NCBI RefSeq assembly: GCF_024171925.1
Contig: NZ_JAMTCO010000005.1
Location: 1 to 64,000, forward strand
DNA: 64,000 nucleotides
From: Actinokineospora diospyrosa
GTDB taxonomy: Bacteria; Actinomycetota; Actinomycetes; Mycobacteriales; Pseudonocardiaceae
Direction of reading: 5' to 3'
The position numbers and the translations under genes were made by a program. Positions 27,037-35,864 of this stretch are shown piece by piece (within the stretch, counting starts at the first letter, position 1; each line of letters starts with the position of its first letter). The notes below the pieces were generated by a model. It was not told where the DNA came from. It worked only from the letters and a program-made list of their open reading frames with translations, and ran no database searches.

Positions 27037-27537
27037 GTGTCTGAACTGAATGCGACCGCCGCCGCCCTGCTCGGCCTGCTGCACGAAGGCCCGCAGACCG
27101 GTGGCCAGCTGGTGTCCGCGGCAAGGGAGCGCTTCGGCTCCTTCTTCAGCGTGACGCGTAGCCAGGTCTACCGCGAACTGCCCGCGCTCGCTGATGCCGG
27201 TCTTGTCCGCCTCGGCAAGCAGGGTCCCCGCTCCAGCCAGCAGTACGTGATCACCGCCGCTGGCAAGAAGGCGTTCAAGACCTGGCTCGGTGGCGAGCCA
27301 GGTCCCGACCACCTGCGCAGCCCGCTGATCCTGCGGCTGGTGCACGCCAGCACGCTGACCGCCAAGCAGCGGGTCGGCCTGATCGACTCGGCCAAGCAGG
27401 TCTACAACGGTGAGCACGAGGCGGCCAAGACCGCCGTCAAGACCGCCGAGGACCCCTACGCCAAGGCGATCGCCGAGTTCGGCGTGGCCAGGGCCAAGGC
27501 CGTGCTCAAGCTGCTGGACTCCATCCCCAAGTCCTGA
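27037..27537 (+). CDS. PadR family transcriptional regulator
   Basis: 166 residues. The N-terminal winged helix has LLGLLHEGPQTGGQLV, FFSVTRSQVYRELPALADAGLV and the wing GPRSSQQYVITAAG. A C-terminal helical part (about 90-166) should dimerise. PadR proteins repress nearby genes in response to small ligands; no obvious target is adjacent, since prfB follows 51 bases later and is housekeeping. GTG at 27037 (VSELNATAA) is preferred; ATG at 26992 would add 15 residues. Neither has a clear ribosome site. Confidence 0.85.
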   Translation: MSELNATAAALLGLLHEGPQTGGQLVSAARERFGSFFSVTRSQVYRELPALADAGLVRLGKQGPRSSQQYVITAAGKKAFKTWLGGEPGPDHLRSPLILRLVHASTLTAKQRVGLIDSAKQVYNGEHEAAKTAVKTAEDPYAKAIAEFGVARAKAVLKLLDSIPKS

Positions 27538-27588
27538 CCCGGCTACCGCCGCAGCGGTGGCGTCCGCGTCCGCGTAGTCTTTTCCGAC

Positions 27589-28689
27589 GTGAACCCGGAC
27601 GTCGCCGCTGATCTCAAGGAACTGTCCACCTCGCTGGCCAACGTCGAGGCGGTGATGGACCTTGCGGGGTTGCGCGCGCAGATCGCGGACCTGGAAGAAC
27701 AGGCCGCGCGACCGGACCTGTGGGACGACCCGGAGTCCGCGCAGAAGGTGACGAGCAAGCTCTCGCACCGCCAGGGTGAGCTGCGCAAGGTCGAGGACCT
27801 GCGCTCGCGGCTCGACGACCTCGCGGTGCTCTACGAGCTCGCCGAGGAGGGCGCCGACGAGGACGCCACCGCCGAGGCGACCGCCGAGCAGGACAAGCTC
27901 AAGGCCGACATCTCCTCTCTGGAGGTGCGCACCTTGCTGTCCGGCGAGTACGACGGCCGCGACGCGCTGGTGACCATCCGCTCGGAGGCCGGTGGCGTGG
28001 ACGCCGCCGACTTCGCCGAGATGCTCATGCGCATGTACCTGCGGTGGTCCGAGCGGCACGGCTACCCCATCGAGGTCTACGACACCTCTTACGCCGAAGA
28101 GGCGGGCATCAAGTCGGCGACCTTCAAGATCGCCGCGCCTTACGCCTACGGCACGCTTTCGGTAGAGCAGGGCACCCACCGGCTGGTGCGCATCTCGCCG
28201 TTCGACAACCAGGGTCGCAGGCAGACCTCGTTCGCCGCGGTCGAGGTCGTCCCGGTCGTGGAGCAGACCGACCACGTGGACATCGACGAGAAGGACCTGC
28301 GGGTCGACGTGTACCGCTCGTCCGGTCCCGGTGGACAGGGCGTCAACACCACCGACTCCGCGGTCCGGCTGACCCACATCCCGACCGGCATCGTGGTGTC
28401 CTGCCAGAACGAGCGCTCGCAGCTGCAGAACAAGGCGAGCGCGATGGCGGTGCTGCAGGCCAAGCTGCTGGAGCGGCGCAGGCAGGAGCAGCAGGCCAAG
28501 ATGGACGCCTTGAAGGACTCCTCGAGCGGGTCGTGGGGCAACCAGATGCGCACCTACGTGCTGCACCCGTACCAGATGGTCAAGGACCTGCGCACCGAGC
28601 ACGAGGTGGGCAACCCGGCCGCGGTGCTCGACGGCGACATCGATGGGTTCCTCGAGTCCGGTATCCGCTGGCGCAAGACCCACGTGTAA
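27589..28689 (+). CDS. prfB: Peptide chain release factor 2
   Basis: 366 residues with the RF2 stop-codon recognition tripeptide SPF ([10 protein letters not shown]), the peptidyl-release motif GGQ in [10 protein letters not shown], and an N-terminal helical domain. It recognises UGA/UAA. The frame is continuous from the GTG start, so the programmed frameshift that controls many prfB genes is absent. It heads the conserved actinobacterial order prfB-ftsE-ftsX-smpB. Confidence 0.97.
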   Translation: MNPDVAADLKELSTSLANVEAVMDLAGLRAQIADLEEQAARPDLWDDPESAQKVTSKLSHRQGELRKVEDLRSRLDDLAVLYELAEEGADEDATAEATAEQDKLKADISSLEVRTLLSGEYDGRDALVTIRSEAGGVDAADFAEMLMRMYLRWSERHGYPIEVYDTSYAEEAGIKSATFKIAAPYAYGTLSVEQGTHRLVRISPFDNQGRRQTSFAAVEVVPVVEQTDHVDIDEKDLRVDVYRSSGPGGQGVNTTDSAVRLTHIPTGIVVSCQNERSQLQNKASAMAVLQAKLLERRRQEQQAKMDALKDSSSGSWGNQMRTYVLHPYQMVKDLRTEHEVGNPAAVLDGDIDGFLESGIRWRKTHV

Positions 28690-28776
28690 CCGCCCGGGCA
28701 CCACCGGTGACCAGCTGGTTCCGTAACGGACACCGAGGCTACGGCTCGATAACAACTGAAGGTAGACTCGCCGACC

Positions 28777-29466
28777 GTGATCCGGCTCGAACAGGTTTCC
28801 AAGGTCTACAAGACCTCCACCCGGCCTGCCCTGGAGAACGTTTCCGTGCAGGTCGACAAGGGTGAGTTCGTCTTCCTGATCGGCCCATCGGGCTCGGGTA
28901 AGTCGACCTTCCTCCGGCTGCTGCTGCGCGAAGAGGTCCCCAGCAAGGGGCGCGTGTACGTGGCGAACTTCGACCTGACCAGGATGGCCCGGCGCCGGGT
29001 GCCCCGGCTGCGCCAGTCCATCGGCTGCGTCTTCCAGGACTTCCGGCTGCTGGCGAACAAGACCGTCGCGGAGAACGTGGCGTTCGCCCTCGAGGTGATC
29101 GGCAAGCCCCGGCACACCATCAAGAAGGTGGTGCCCGAGGTGCTGGAGCTGGTCGGCCTGGAGGGCAAGGCCGAGCGGATGCCGCACGAGCTCTCCGGCG
29201 GTGAGCAGCAGCGGGTGGCCATCGCCCGCGCGTTCGTCAACCGGCCGCTGATGCTGCTGGCCGACGAGCCGACCGGGAACCTCGACCCCGACACCAGCCA
29301 GGACATCATGCTGCTGCTGGAGCGGATCAACCGCACCGGCACCACGGTCCTGATGGCCACCCACGACCACTCCATCGTGGACTCCATGCGACGCAGGGTG
29401 GTCGAGCTCGACCTGGGTCGCGTTGTCCGCGACGACGCCAGGGGCGTCTACGGCGTCGGGCGCTAG
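28777..29466 (+). CDS. ftsE: Cell division ATP-binding protein FtsE
   Basis: 229 residues with Walker [11 protein letters not shown]-loop [11 protein letters not shown] signature LSGGEQQR, Walker B LLLADEPT and the switch His in MATHDHS. FtsE powers FtsX, which controls cell-wall hydrolases at the septum. The start is GTG at 28777. A TAGACT hexamer 11 bases upstream of the start may be a -10, so ftsEX may also be transcribed separately from prfB. Confidence 0.97.
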   Translation: MIRLEQVSKVYKTSTRPALENVSVQVDKGEFVFLIGPSGSGKSTFLRLLLREEVPSKGRVYVANFDLTRMARRRVPRLRQSIGCVFQDFRLLANKTVAENVAFALEVIGKPRHTIKKVVPEVLELVGLEGKAERMPHELSGGEQQRVAIARAFVNRPLMLLADEPTGNLDPDTSQDIMLLLERINRTGTTVLMATHDHSIVDSMRRRVVELDLGRVVRDDARGVYGVGR

Positions 29467-29534
29467 CGCCGACACCCGGCCTGACGGCCCCCGAGAACCA
29501 CCCGGACCCCGGACAGCGAGGAACCCCACCCCCG

Positions 29535-30437
29535 ATGCGTGCCAGCTTCGTGTTCAGCGAGGTCGTGACCGGTCTGCGCCGGAACATCACGATGACCATC
29601 GCGATGATCATCACGACCGCCATCTCGCTGCTGCTGCTCGGCGGTGGTCTGCTGGTGGTGCGGATGATCGACAACACCAAGGAGCTCTACCAGGACAAGG
29701 TCGAGGTCAACATCTACCTGACCAACGACGTGTCCGCCTCGGACAAGGAGTGCCGGGCCGACCCGTGCCGGGGCCTGCGCTCGCAGCTGGAGTCCGACCC
29801 GGCGGTCGAGCGGGTGGAGTTCGAGAACCGCGACCAGGCCTACGAGCGGTTCAAGCGGATCTTCGAGGCGCAGCCGGAGCTGGTGAAGCTGGCCAGGCCG
29901 GAGGCGCTGCCGTCCTCGTTCAACGTGCGGCTCAAGGACCCGGACCGGCCCGAGGTCATCATCCAGACCTACAAGGGCAAGGCCGGGGTCGACTCCATCG
30001 GTGACCAGAGCCAGTTCCTGGACCGGTTCTTCAGCGCGCTCAACGGGGTGCGCAACGCGACGTTCTTCATCGCGGGCGTCATGGCCGTCGCCGCGCTGCT
30101 GCTGATCTCCAACACCGTGCAGCTCTCGGCGTTCACCAGGCGGACCGAGGTCGGCATCATGCGCCTGGTGGGCGCGACGCGGTGGTACACGCAGTTGCCG
30201 TTCCTCCTGGAGGCGGTGGTCACCGGCATCGTCGGCGCCCTGGTGGCGATAGCGATGCTGGTCGGCGCCAAACTGGCCTTCCTCGACGACGTGCTGGCGC
30301 AGCCGATCAAGTCCGGCGTGGTCAAGTCGGTCGAGGCGGGTGACCTGGCGTTCGTGTCGCCGATCCTGCTGCTGATCGCCATCGTCATCTCGGCCTTCAC
30401 CGGCTACATCACGCTGCGGCTCTACGTCCGCACGTAG
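29535..30437 (+). CDS. ftsX: Cell division protein FtsX, permease-like
   Basis: 300 residues: N-terminal transmembrane helix (about 22-44), an extracytoplasmic domain (about 45-175) that in this family contacts a hydrolase partner, then three more helices. NTVQLSAFTRRTEVGIMRLVGAT is the conserved FtsX cytoplasmic loop. It starts with ATG 68 bases after ftsE. Confidence 0.96.
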   Translation: MRASFVFSEVVTGLRRNITMTIAMIITTAISLLLLGGGLLVVRMIDNTKELYQDKVEVNIYLTNDVSASDKECRADPCRGLRSQLESDPAVERVEFENRDQAYERFKRIFEAQPELVKLARPEALPSSFNVRLKDPDRPEVIIQTYKGKAGVDSIGDQSQFLDRFFSALNGVRNATFFIAGVMAVAALLLISNTVQLSAFTRRTEVGIMRLVGATRWYTQLPFLLEAVVTGIVGALVAIAMLVGAKLAFLDDVLAQPIKSGVVKSVEAGDLAFVSPILLLIAIVISAFTGYITLRLYVRT

Positions 30438-30467
30438 TCGGGCGCGCGCTGCGTAGAGTTGCGCGTC

Positions 30468-30944
30468 ATGGCGAAGGAACACGGGCGCAAGGCGATCGTC
30501 ACCAACCGCAAGGCCCGGCACGACTACGCGGTCATCGACACCTACGAGGCGGGCATGGTCCTCGTGGGCACCGAGGTCAAGAGCCTGCGCGAGGGCCGGG
30601 CGTCCATCGTCGACGCGTTCGCCACCGTCGACGACGGTGAGGTGTTCCTGCGCAACCTGTTCATCCCGGAGTACACGCAGGGCACGTGGACCAACCACGA
30701 GCCGCGGCGCACCCGCAAGCTGCTGCTGCACCGCGCGGAGATCACCAAGCTGATCGGCAAGATCAAGGAGTCCGGGGTCTCGCTGGTCCCGCTGTCGATG
30801 TACTTCTCCGACGGCAAGGTGAAGGTCGAGCTGGCGCTGGCCAAGGGCAAGAAGGCCTACGACAAGCGCCAGGACCTGGCCAAGCGCGACGCCAACCGGG
30901 AGATCGCCAAGGCGGTCGGGCGGCGGGCCAAGGGTCGCGAGTAG
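30468..30944 (+). CDS. smpB: SsrA-binding protein SmpB
   Basis: 158 residues: [29 protein letters not shown], the SmpB beta-barrel start, and [11 protein letters not shown] followed by a basic tail that enters the decoding centre. SmpB delivers tmRNA to stalled ribosomes. ATG at 30468 (MAKEHGRKA) is used. The partner ssrA is 12.4 kb downstream rather than next door. Confidence 0.97.
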   Translation: MAKEHGRKAIVTNRKARHDYAVIDTYEAGMVLVGTEVKSLREGRASIVDAFATVDDGEVFLRNLFIPEYTQGTWTNHEPRRTRKLLLHRAEITKLIGKIKESGVSLVPLSMYFSDGKVKVELALAKGKKAYDKRQDLAKRDANREIAKAVGRRAKGRE

Positions 30945-31880
30945 GTGGGGCCGGGCAGCGACGCCGAGGTCGCCGGACTGGTCCGCGGTCTCGGGCTGCC
31001 CGGGCTGGTCGACGTGCACGTGCACTTCCTGCCGGAGCGGGTCCAGCGCAAGGTGTGGGCCTACTTCGACGCCGCCGAGCGCAACTACGGGCTCGCGTGG
31101 CCGATCCACTACCGGGGGTCGGAGAGTCAACGCGTGGCGACGCTGCGCGCACTCGGTGTGATCGGGTACGCGCCGCTGGTCTACCCGCACAAGGCGGGCA
31201 TGGCCGAGTGGCTCACCGAGTGGGTGCTGGAGTTCGCCGCCCGGGTACCCGAGGCTGTGCCCACCGCGACGCTCTTCCCGGAGCCGACGGTGACCCGGTA
31301 CCTGGAGTCCGCTCTGCGCGCGGGCGCGCGCTGCGTGAAGGCGCACGTGCAGGTAGGTGCCTACGACCCGCGAGACGCGCTTCTAGACGCTGCGTGGGGG
31401 ATGTTGGCCGAGGCGGGCGTGCCGGTGGTCGTGCACTGTGGACACGGTCCGCTGCCGGGTGAGTACACCGGTCTGTCGGTGTTCGAAGAGGTACTGCGGC
31501 GCCACCCTCGGTTGCCCGCGGTCTTGGCGCACGCGGGCATGCCGGAGACCGCTCTGGCGTTGGACCTCGCGGGGCGCTATTCGCGGGTATACCTGGACAC
31601 AACGATGGTCGGTGTCGAGTTCACCCTCGGGTCGGCGCCGCTGCCCGTGGACTGGACCGTCCGGCTGGCCGACCTCGGCGACCGCGTGCTGTTCGGTACC
31701 GATTTCCCGAGCATCCCGTACGCCTACGCGGAGCAGGTGCGGGCGGTCTGGGACTGGGCGCAGGCCCCTGGCCTGGGGGAACCGTTCCTGCGGGCGGTGT
31801 TGCACGACAACGGGGCCAGGCTGCTCGCTCTGGGCGAACACGCCAGGGGAACAGAAGGCGACTCAGGGAAGTTGACGTGA
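30945..31880 (+). CDS. Amidohydrolase family (TIM-barrel) metal-dependent hydrolase
   Basis: 311 residues with DVHVHF near the N-terminus (first metal His pair), KAHVQVGAYDP, VVVHCGHG, LAHAGMPE and FGTDFPSIPYAY (the final metal Asp), the order seen in amidohydrolase-2 proteins. The substrate is unknown. The GTG start directly follows the smpB stop with no gap, so it is probably co-translated with smpB. Confidence 0.85.
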   Translation: MGPGSDAEVAGLVRGLGLPGLVDVHVHFLPERVQRKVWAYFDAAERNYGLAWPIHYRGSESQRVATLRALGVIGYAPLVYPHKAGMAEWLTEWVLEFAARVPEAVPTATLFPEPTVTRYLESALRAGARCVKAHVQVGAYDPRDALLDAAWGMLAEAGVPVVVHCGHGPLPGEYTGLSVFEEVLRRHPRLPAVLAHAGMPETALALDLAGRYSRVYLDTTMVGVEFTLGSAPLPVDWTVRLADLGDRVLFGTDFPSIPYAYAEQVRAVWDWAQAPGLGEPFLRAVLHDNGARLLALGEHARGTEGDSGKLT

Positions 31881-31907
31881 TCAGACTCAACTTCTGGAGT
31901 GTGATCC

Positions 31908-34265
31908 ATGTCCGAGGCCCTGAACCTGCCGGTGCTCCCGCTGGACGACGCGGTCCTGCTGCCCGGCATGGTCGTCCCCATCCAGCTCACCGGCTCCGAT
32001 AACGCCAACGAGGCCCGCGCCGCTGTAGAGGCCGCTCAGGCGGCAGGCGAGCCTGCCCGGGTCGTCTTGGTGCCACGGTTGGACGGCAAGTACGCCCGCG
32101 TCGGCACGCTTGCTGTGGTCGAGCAGGTCGGCAGGCTGCCCGGTGGTGAGCGCGCCGCTGTGGTGCGCGGCACCGGGCGGGTGCGCATCGGTGCGGGCAC
32201 TACTGGCCCCGGCGCGGCGCTGTGGGTGCAGGTGGAGACCGCCGATGAGACGACCGATGACAAGACCCGTGAACTGGCCCGCGAGTACAAGGGCCTGGTC
32301 ACCACGATCCTGCAGCAGCGCGGCGCGTGGCAGGTGGTCGACAGCGTGACCCAGGTCGACGACCCGGCCGCGCTGGCGGACCTCGCCGGGTACGCGGCGT
32401 ACCTGTCCGACGAGCAGAAGGTCTGGCTGCTGGAGACCACCGACGTCACCGAGCGGCTGGAGAAGCTGCTCGAGTGGGGTCGCGAGCACGTGGCCGAGCT
32501 CGATGTCGCCGAGACGATCCGCCAGGACGTCAAGGAGGGGATGGAGCGCCAGCAGCGGGAGTTCTTGCTGCGCCAGCAGTTGGCCGCCATCCGCAAGGAA
32601 CTGGCCGAAATGGACGGTAAGCCCGCCTCCGAGGAACAGGACTACCGGGCACGGGTTTCCGAGGCGGCCCTGCCGGAGAAGGTCCGCGAGGCAGCGCTGT
32701 CTGAAGTGGACAAGCTTGAGCGAACCTCGGAGCAGTCGCCCGAAGTGGGGTGGATCCGCACCTGGCTCGACACGGTGTTGGAGATGCCGTGGAACACGCG
32801 CACAGACGACGCCTACGACATCGCGGGCGCCCGGGCGGTGCTGGACGCCGACCACGCGGGGCTAGAGGACGTGAAGGACCGCGTCATCGAGTACTTGGCG
32901 GTGCGCAAGCGTCGTGACGAGCGTGGGCTGGGCTTGGTCGGTGGGCGTCGCAGTGGCGCAGTTCTCGCCCTGGCGGGCCCGCCTGGGGTCGGTAAGACAT
33001 CCCTGGGCGAGTCGGTGGCGCGTGCCATGGGGCGCAAGTTCGTCCGCGTAGCGCTAGGTGGCGTGCGGGACGAGGCGGAGATCCGTGGTCACCGGCGCAC
33101 TTACGTCGGCGCATTGCCCGGTCGGATCGTGCGCGCCCTTAAGGAGGCGGGCTCGATGAACCCGGTCGTGCTGCTCGACGAGATCGACAAGGTGGGTTCG
33201 GACTACCGGGGCGACCCGACCGCGGCGCTGCTGGAGGTGCTGGACCCGGCGCAGAACCACACGTTCCGCGACCACTACCTGGAGGTCGAGCTCGACCTGT
33301 CCGATGTGGTCTTCCTGGCCACCGCGAACGTCGTCGACGCCATCCCGGCACCGTTGCTCGACCGCATGGAGTTGGTGCTGCTCGACGGCTACACCGAGGA
33401 CGAGAAGGTCACCATCGCCCGCGACCACCTGCTGCCCCGGCAGCTCGAGCGCGCGGGGATGACGGTGGACGAGGTGGTCGTCACCGAGCCCGCGCTGCGG
33501 TTGCTCGCGGGGGAGTACACCCGCGAGGCCGGGGTGCGCCAGCTCGAGCGGGGGATCGCTCGGGTGCTGCGTAAGGTCGCCGCCAAGCTGGCCTTGGGCG
33601 ACGCGTCGCTGCCACTGCTGGTGGATGCCGCCGATCTGCGCGGATACCTCGGGCAGCCCAAGCACACGCCAGAGTCGGCTGAACGGACCTCGGTGCCCGG
33701 TGTGTCTACCGGGCTCGCGGTTACCGGCGCGGGCGGAGATGTCTTGTTCGTCGAGGCATCGCTAGCGGAGAAGGCGACCGGCGGGACCGGCGTCACGCTC
33801 ACCGGGCAACTGGGTGACGTGATGAAGGAGTCCGCGCAGATCGCCCTGTCGTTCCTGCGCTCGCACGGGGCGGCGTTGGGGCTACCGGTCGCGGAACTGG
33901 CGGAGCGCGGGGTGCACGTGCACGTCCCGGCGGGCGCGGTGCCCAAGGACGGGCCGAGCGCGGGCATCACGATGACGACCGCGCTGGCGTCGCTGCTGTC
34001 CGGGCAGCCGGTCCGCTCGGACGTGGCGATGACCGGTGAGGTGTCGCTCACCGGCCGCGTCCTGCCGATCGGCGGGGTCAAGCAGAAGTTGCTCGCCGCC
34101 CACCGCGCGGGCATCACCACGGTGCTGCTGCCCCAGCGCAACGAGCCCGACCTCGACGACGTGCCGGACTCGGTGCGCCAGGAGTTGACCGTGCACCTGG
34201 TCAGCGATGTGCGGGATGTGCTGCGGCTGGCGCTAGAACCGCGGGCTGGGCAGTTGGCAGCGTGA
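31908..34265 (+). CDS. lon: ATP-dependent protease Lon
   Basis: 785 residues: N-terminal substrate domain with LPVLPLDDAVLLPGMVVP, AAA+ module with Walker A GPPGVGKTS and Walker B VVLLDEIDK, and the S16 protease domain with the serine in PKDGPSAG and the lysine in GVKQKL. Lon degrades misfolded and some regulatory proteins in the cytoplasm. Not every actinobacterium has it. ATG at 31908. Its last 65 bases overlap the opposing acyltransferase gene. Confidence 0.97.
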   Translation: MSEALNLPVLPLDDAVLLPGMVVPIQLTGSDNANEARAAVEAAQAAGEPARVVLVPRLDGKYARVGTLAVVEQVGRLPGGERAAVVRGTGRVRIGAGTTGPGAALWVQVETADETTDDKTRELAREYKGLVTTILQQRGAWQVVDSVTQVDDPAALADLAGYAAYLSDEQKVWLLETTDVTERLEKLLEWGREHVAELDVAETIRQDVKEGMERQQREFLLRQQLAAIRKELAEMDGKPASEEQDYRARVSEAALPEKVREAALSEVDKLERTSEQSPEVGWIRTWLDTVLEMPWNTRTDDAYDIAGARAVLDADHAGLEDVKDRVIEYLAVRKRRDERGLGLVGGRRSGAVLALAGPPGVGKTSLGESVARAMGRKFVRVALGGVRDEAEIRGHRRTYVGALPGRIVRALKEAGSMNPVVLLDEIDKVGSDYRGDPTAALLEVLDPAQNHTFRDHYLEVELDLSDVVFLATANVVDAIPAPLLDRMELVLLDGYTEDEKVTIARDHLLPRQLERAGMTVDEVVVTEPALRLLAGEYTREAGVRQLERGIARVLRKVAAKLALGDASLPLLVDAADLRGYLGQPKHTPESAERTSVPGVSTGLAVTGAGGDVLFVEASLAEKATGGTGVTLTGQLGDVMKESAQIALSFLRSHGAALGLPVAELAERGVHVHVPAGAVPKDGPSAGITMTTALASLLSGQPVRSDVAMTGEVSLTGRVLPIGGVKQKLLAAHRAGITTVLLPQRNEPDLDDVPDSVRQELTVHLVSDVRDVLRLALEPRAGQLAA

Positions 34266-35520
34266 GGTCCGCCGAGCGGGTCGCCCCCAGGGTGGCCCGC
34301 TCGCGGTCGTGGGTGCACAGCGCGACCCCGGCGAGCACCAGCACCGCCCACGGCACCGGTCCCTCGAACAGGCCGGGGCCGTCGGGGGCGAAGCCGCGCA
34401 CGGTCAGGCCCAGGAGTCCGACGGTGGCCGCCAGGTAGCTCACGGCCACCGCGGCACGGGGTGGGACCGCCCGGCCACCGCCGGTCTCGAACCGACCGAA
34501 GACCCGGACCAGACCGGCGAGCACCAGGCCGGTGCAGGTGAGCCACATCGGCGCCACCGCGAACCAGGCGAACGACCCGGGGTCGGGGGTGCGGTAGCCC
34601 ATCCCGACCACCATGGTCCCGGCGACCACGACCAGCGCGGGCATGTGCCACAGGTAGATCGTGGTGCAGCGCGCGGCCACGGCGTTGACGGCCGGGCCCG
34701 CGAGCCTGCTGAGCGCGGGCCTGGCCAGCAGCAGCAGCCCCAGTTGGCCGATCGCGAGCGGGAGCAGCACGGCGGCGGGCGGGCTCATGTTCGACATCGG
34801 CGCGCCGGGCATCCCGATCATGCTCTGCGCGTACGGTCCACACGCGACCATCAGCGCGACTGCCCCGAACCCGGCCGCGGCCATCGCCGCGTGCACCCGC
34901 TTGCCCAGTTCGAAGCGGCCATCGGCGTAGCACAGGCCCAGTTGGTGCACGGCCACCCAGATGACGACGGCGTTGACGAAACCCGCCTCCGGCAGCCCGG
35001 CGAAGCGCACCACGTCGACCAGGACAGCCATGGCGGCCAGCGGAACCAGCACGCCGAGGCCGAACCGGTCGTGTGCGCGGGCCATCAGCGGAGTTAGCGC
35101 TACCACTATCAGGTAGACCACGAGGAACCAAAGCAGTTGCGCACTGATGCCACCCGCGATGTCCACCGGCTGCGGCGGAACGCCAATGCGCAACAGCATG
35201 GACGGTAGCGCTACCCACACGGCGGCAAGAGGCAACACCGGCAGGATCAAGCGGCGCAGTCTGCTCGCGAGCCACGCCTTCGTGTCCGTGCTCGCCCTAT
35301 AGGAGTGAAGGTTCGCGGCGCCGCCCGCGAAGAACACGACCGGCATCACCTGTGACAGCCAGGTCAACAACCACCAACCCGGAGTGGTCAAGGCGTTCCC
35401 GGTTTCAACAGTGTGCCCATTGCTGGCCAACACCGGCATCAGCCAGTGCTGGACGACCACCAGTAAGACCGCCCCCACCCGGATCACGTCCAGGAACGGG
35501 TCCCTCCGCGTCCTGCTCAC
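34201..35520 (-). CDS. Acyltransferase 3 family integral membrane protein
   Basis: About 439 residues with roughly ten transmembrane helices. The N-terminus has DPFLDVIRVGAVLLVVVQHW, where the His in the first helix is typical of acyltransferase-3 enzymes, followed by PVVFFAGGA and WFLVVYLIVVALTP. Members O-acylate sugars or other envelope components. GTG at 35520 has GAGGGGG upstream; the longer frame is rejected. The 3' end runs 65 bases into lon on the other strand. Confidence 0.82.
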   Translation of the reverse strand: MSRTRRDPFLDVIRVGAVLLVVVQHWLMPVLASNGHTVETGNALTTPGWWLLTWLSQVMPVVFFAGGAANLHSYRASTDTKAWLASRLRRLILPVLPLAAVWVALPSMLLRIGVPPQPVDIAGGISAQLLWFLVVYLIVVALTPLMARAHDRFGLGVLVPLAAMAVLVDVVRFAGLPEAGFVNAVVIWVAVHQLGLCYADGRFELGKRVHAAMAAAGFGAVALMVACGPYAQSMIGMPGAPMSNMSPPAAVLLPLAIGQLGLLLLARPALSRLAGPAVNAVAARCTTIYLWHMPALVVVAGTMVVGMGYRTPDPGSFAWFAVAPMWLTCTGLVLAGLVRVFGRFETGGGRAVPPRAAVAVSYLAATVGLLGLTVRGFAPDGPGLFEGPVPWAVLVLAGVALCTHDRERATLGATRSADLTLPTAQPAVLAPAAAHPAHR

Positions 35521-35864
35521 CGCGCCCCCTCGTGCCTTCCACCCGCCGCCAGTTGCCGGTTCCGAGCATGTCGGCCCAGGTCGCGCGGCACAGCCGGGCC
35601 AGCAGGTGTCCTGGTCCGGGTGGCTGCCGCAGTGGCCGGGGTGGGGACAGCCCCACCCCTGTGAATTCACAAGTGTTTTCGCTATTCAAGTGTCGATATG
35701 CGGGCGTCGCGCCGCGATAGTGCGTGGGCTATGGACTGAACAGTGGAATTCATTCCCGTGCTCTGGCGCGAATGGGTGTGATTGTGGTTGCTTCTCACGA
35801 CCGGCATGCCGAGCCGTTCGACGAACGTCGTCCCTGATCCCTGCATCGCTTTTGGAGTCATCCG
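35521..35864. other. Divergent intergenic region upstream of the subtilase
   Basis: 344 bases, A/T-richer than the surroundings at 35660-35830. It contains no gene. It must hold the promoters of the acyltransferase (left) and the secreted protease (right). No clean -35/-10 pair stands out. The direct repeat CAAGTG (35669 and 35685) is the only repeated word noticed. Confidence 0.5.

Noticed and set aside
27589-28689. Programmed frameshift in prfB
   Set aside because: The frame is continuous from the start codon; no in-frame UGA or slippery site occurs in the first 40 codons.
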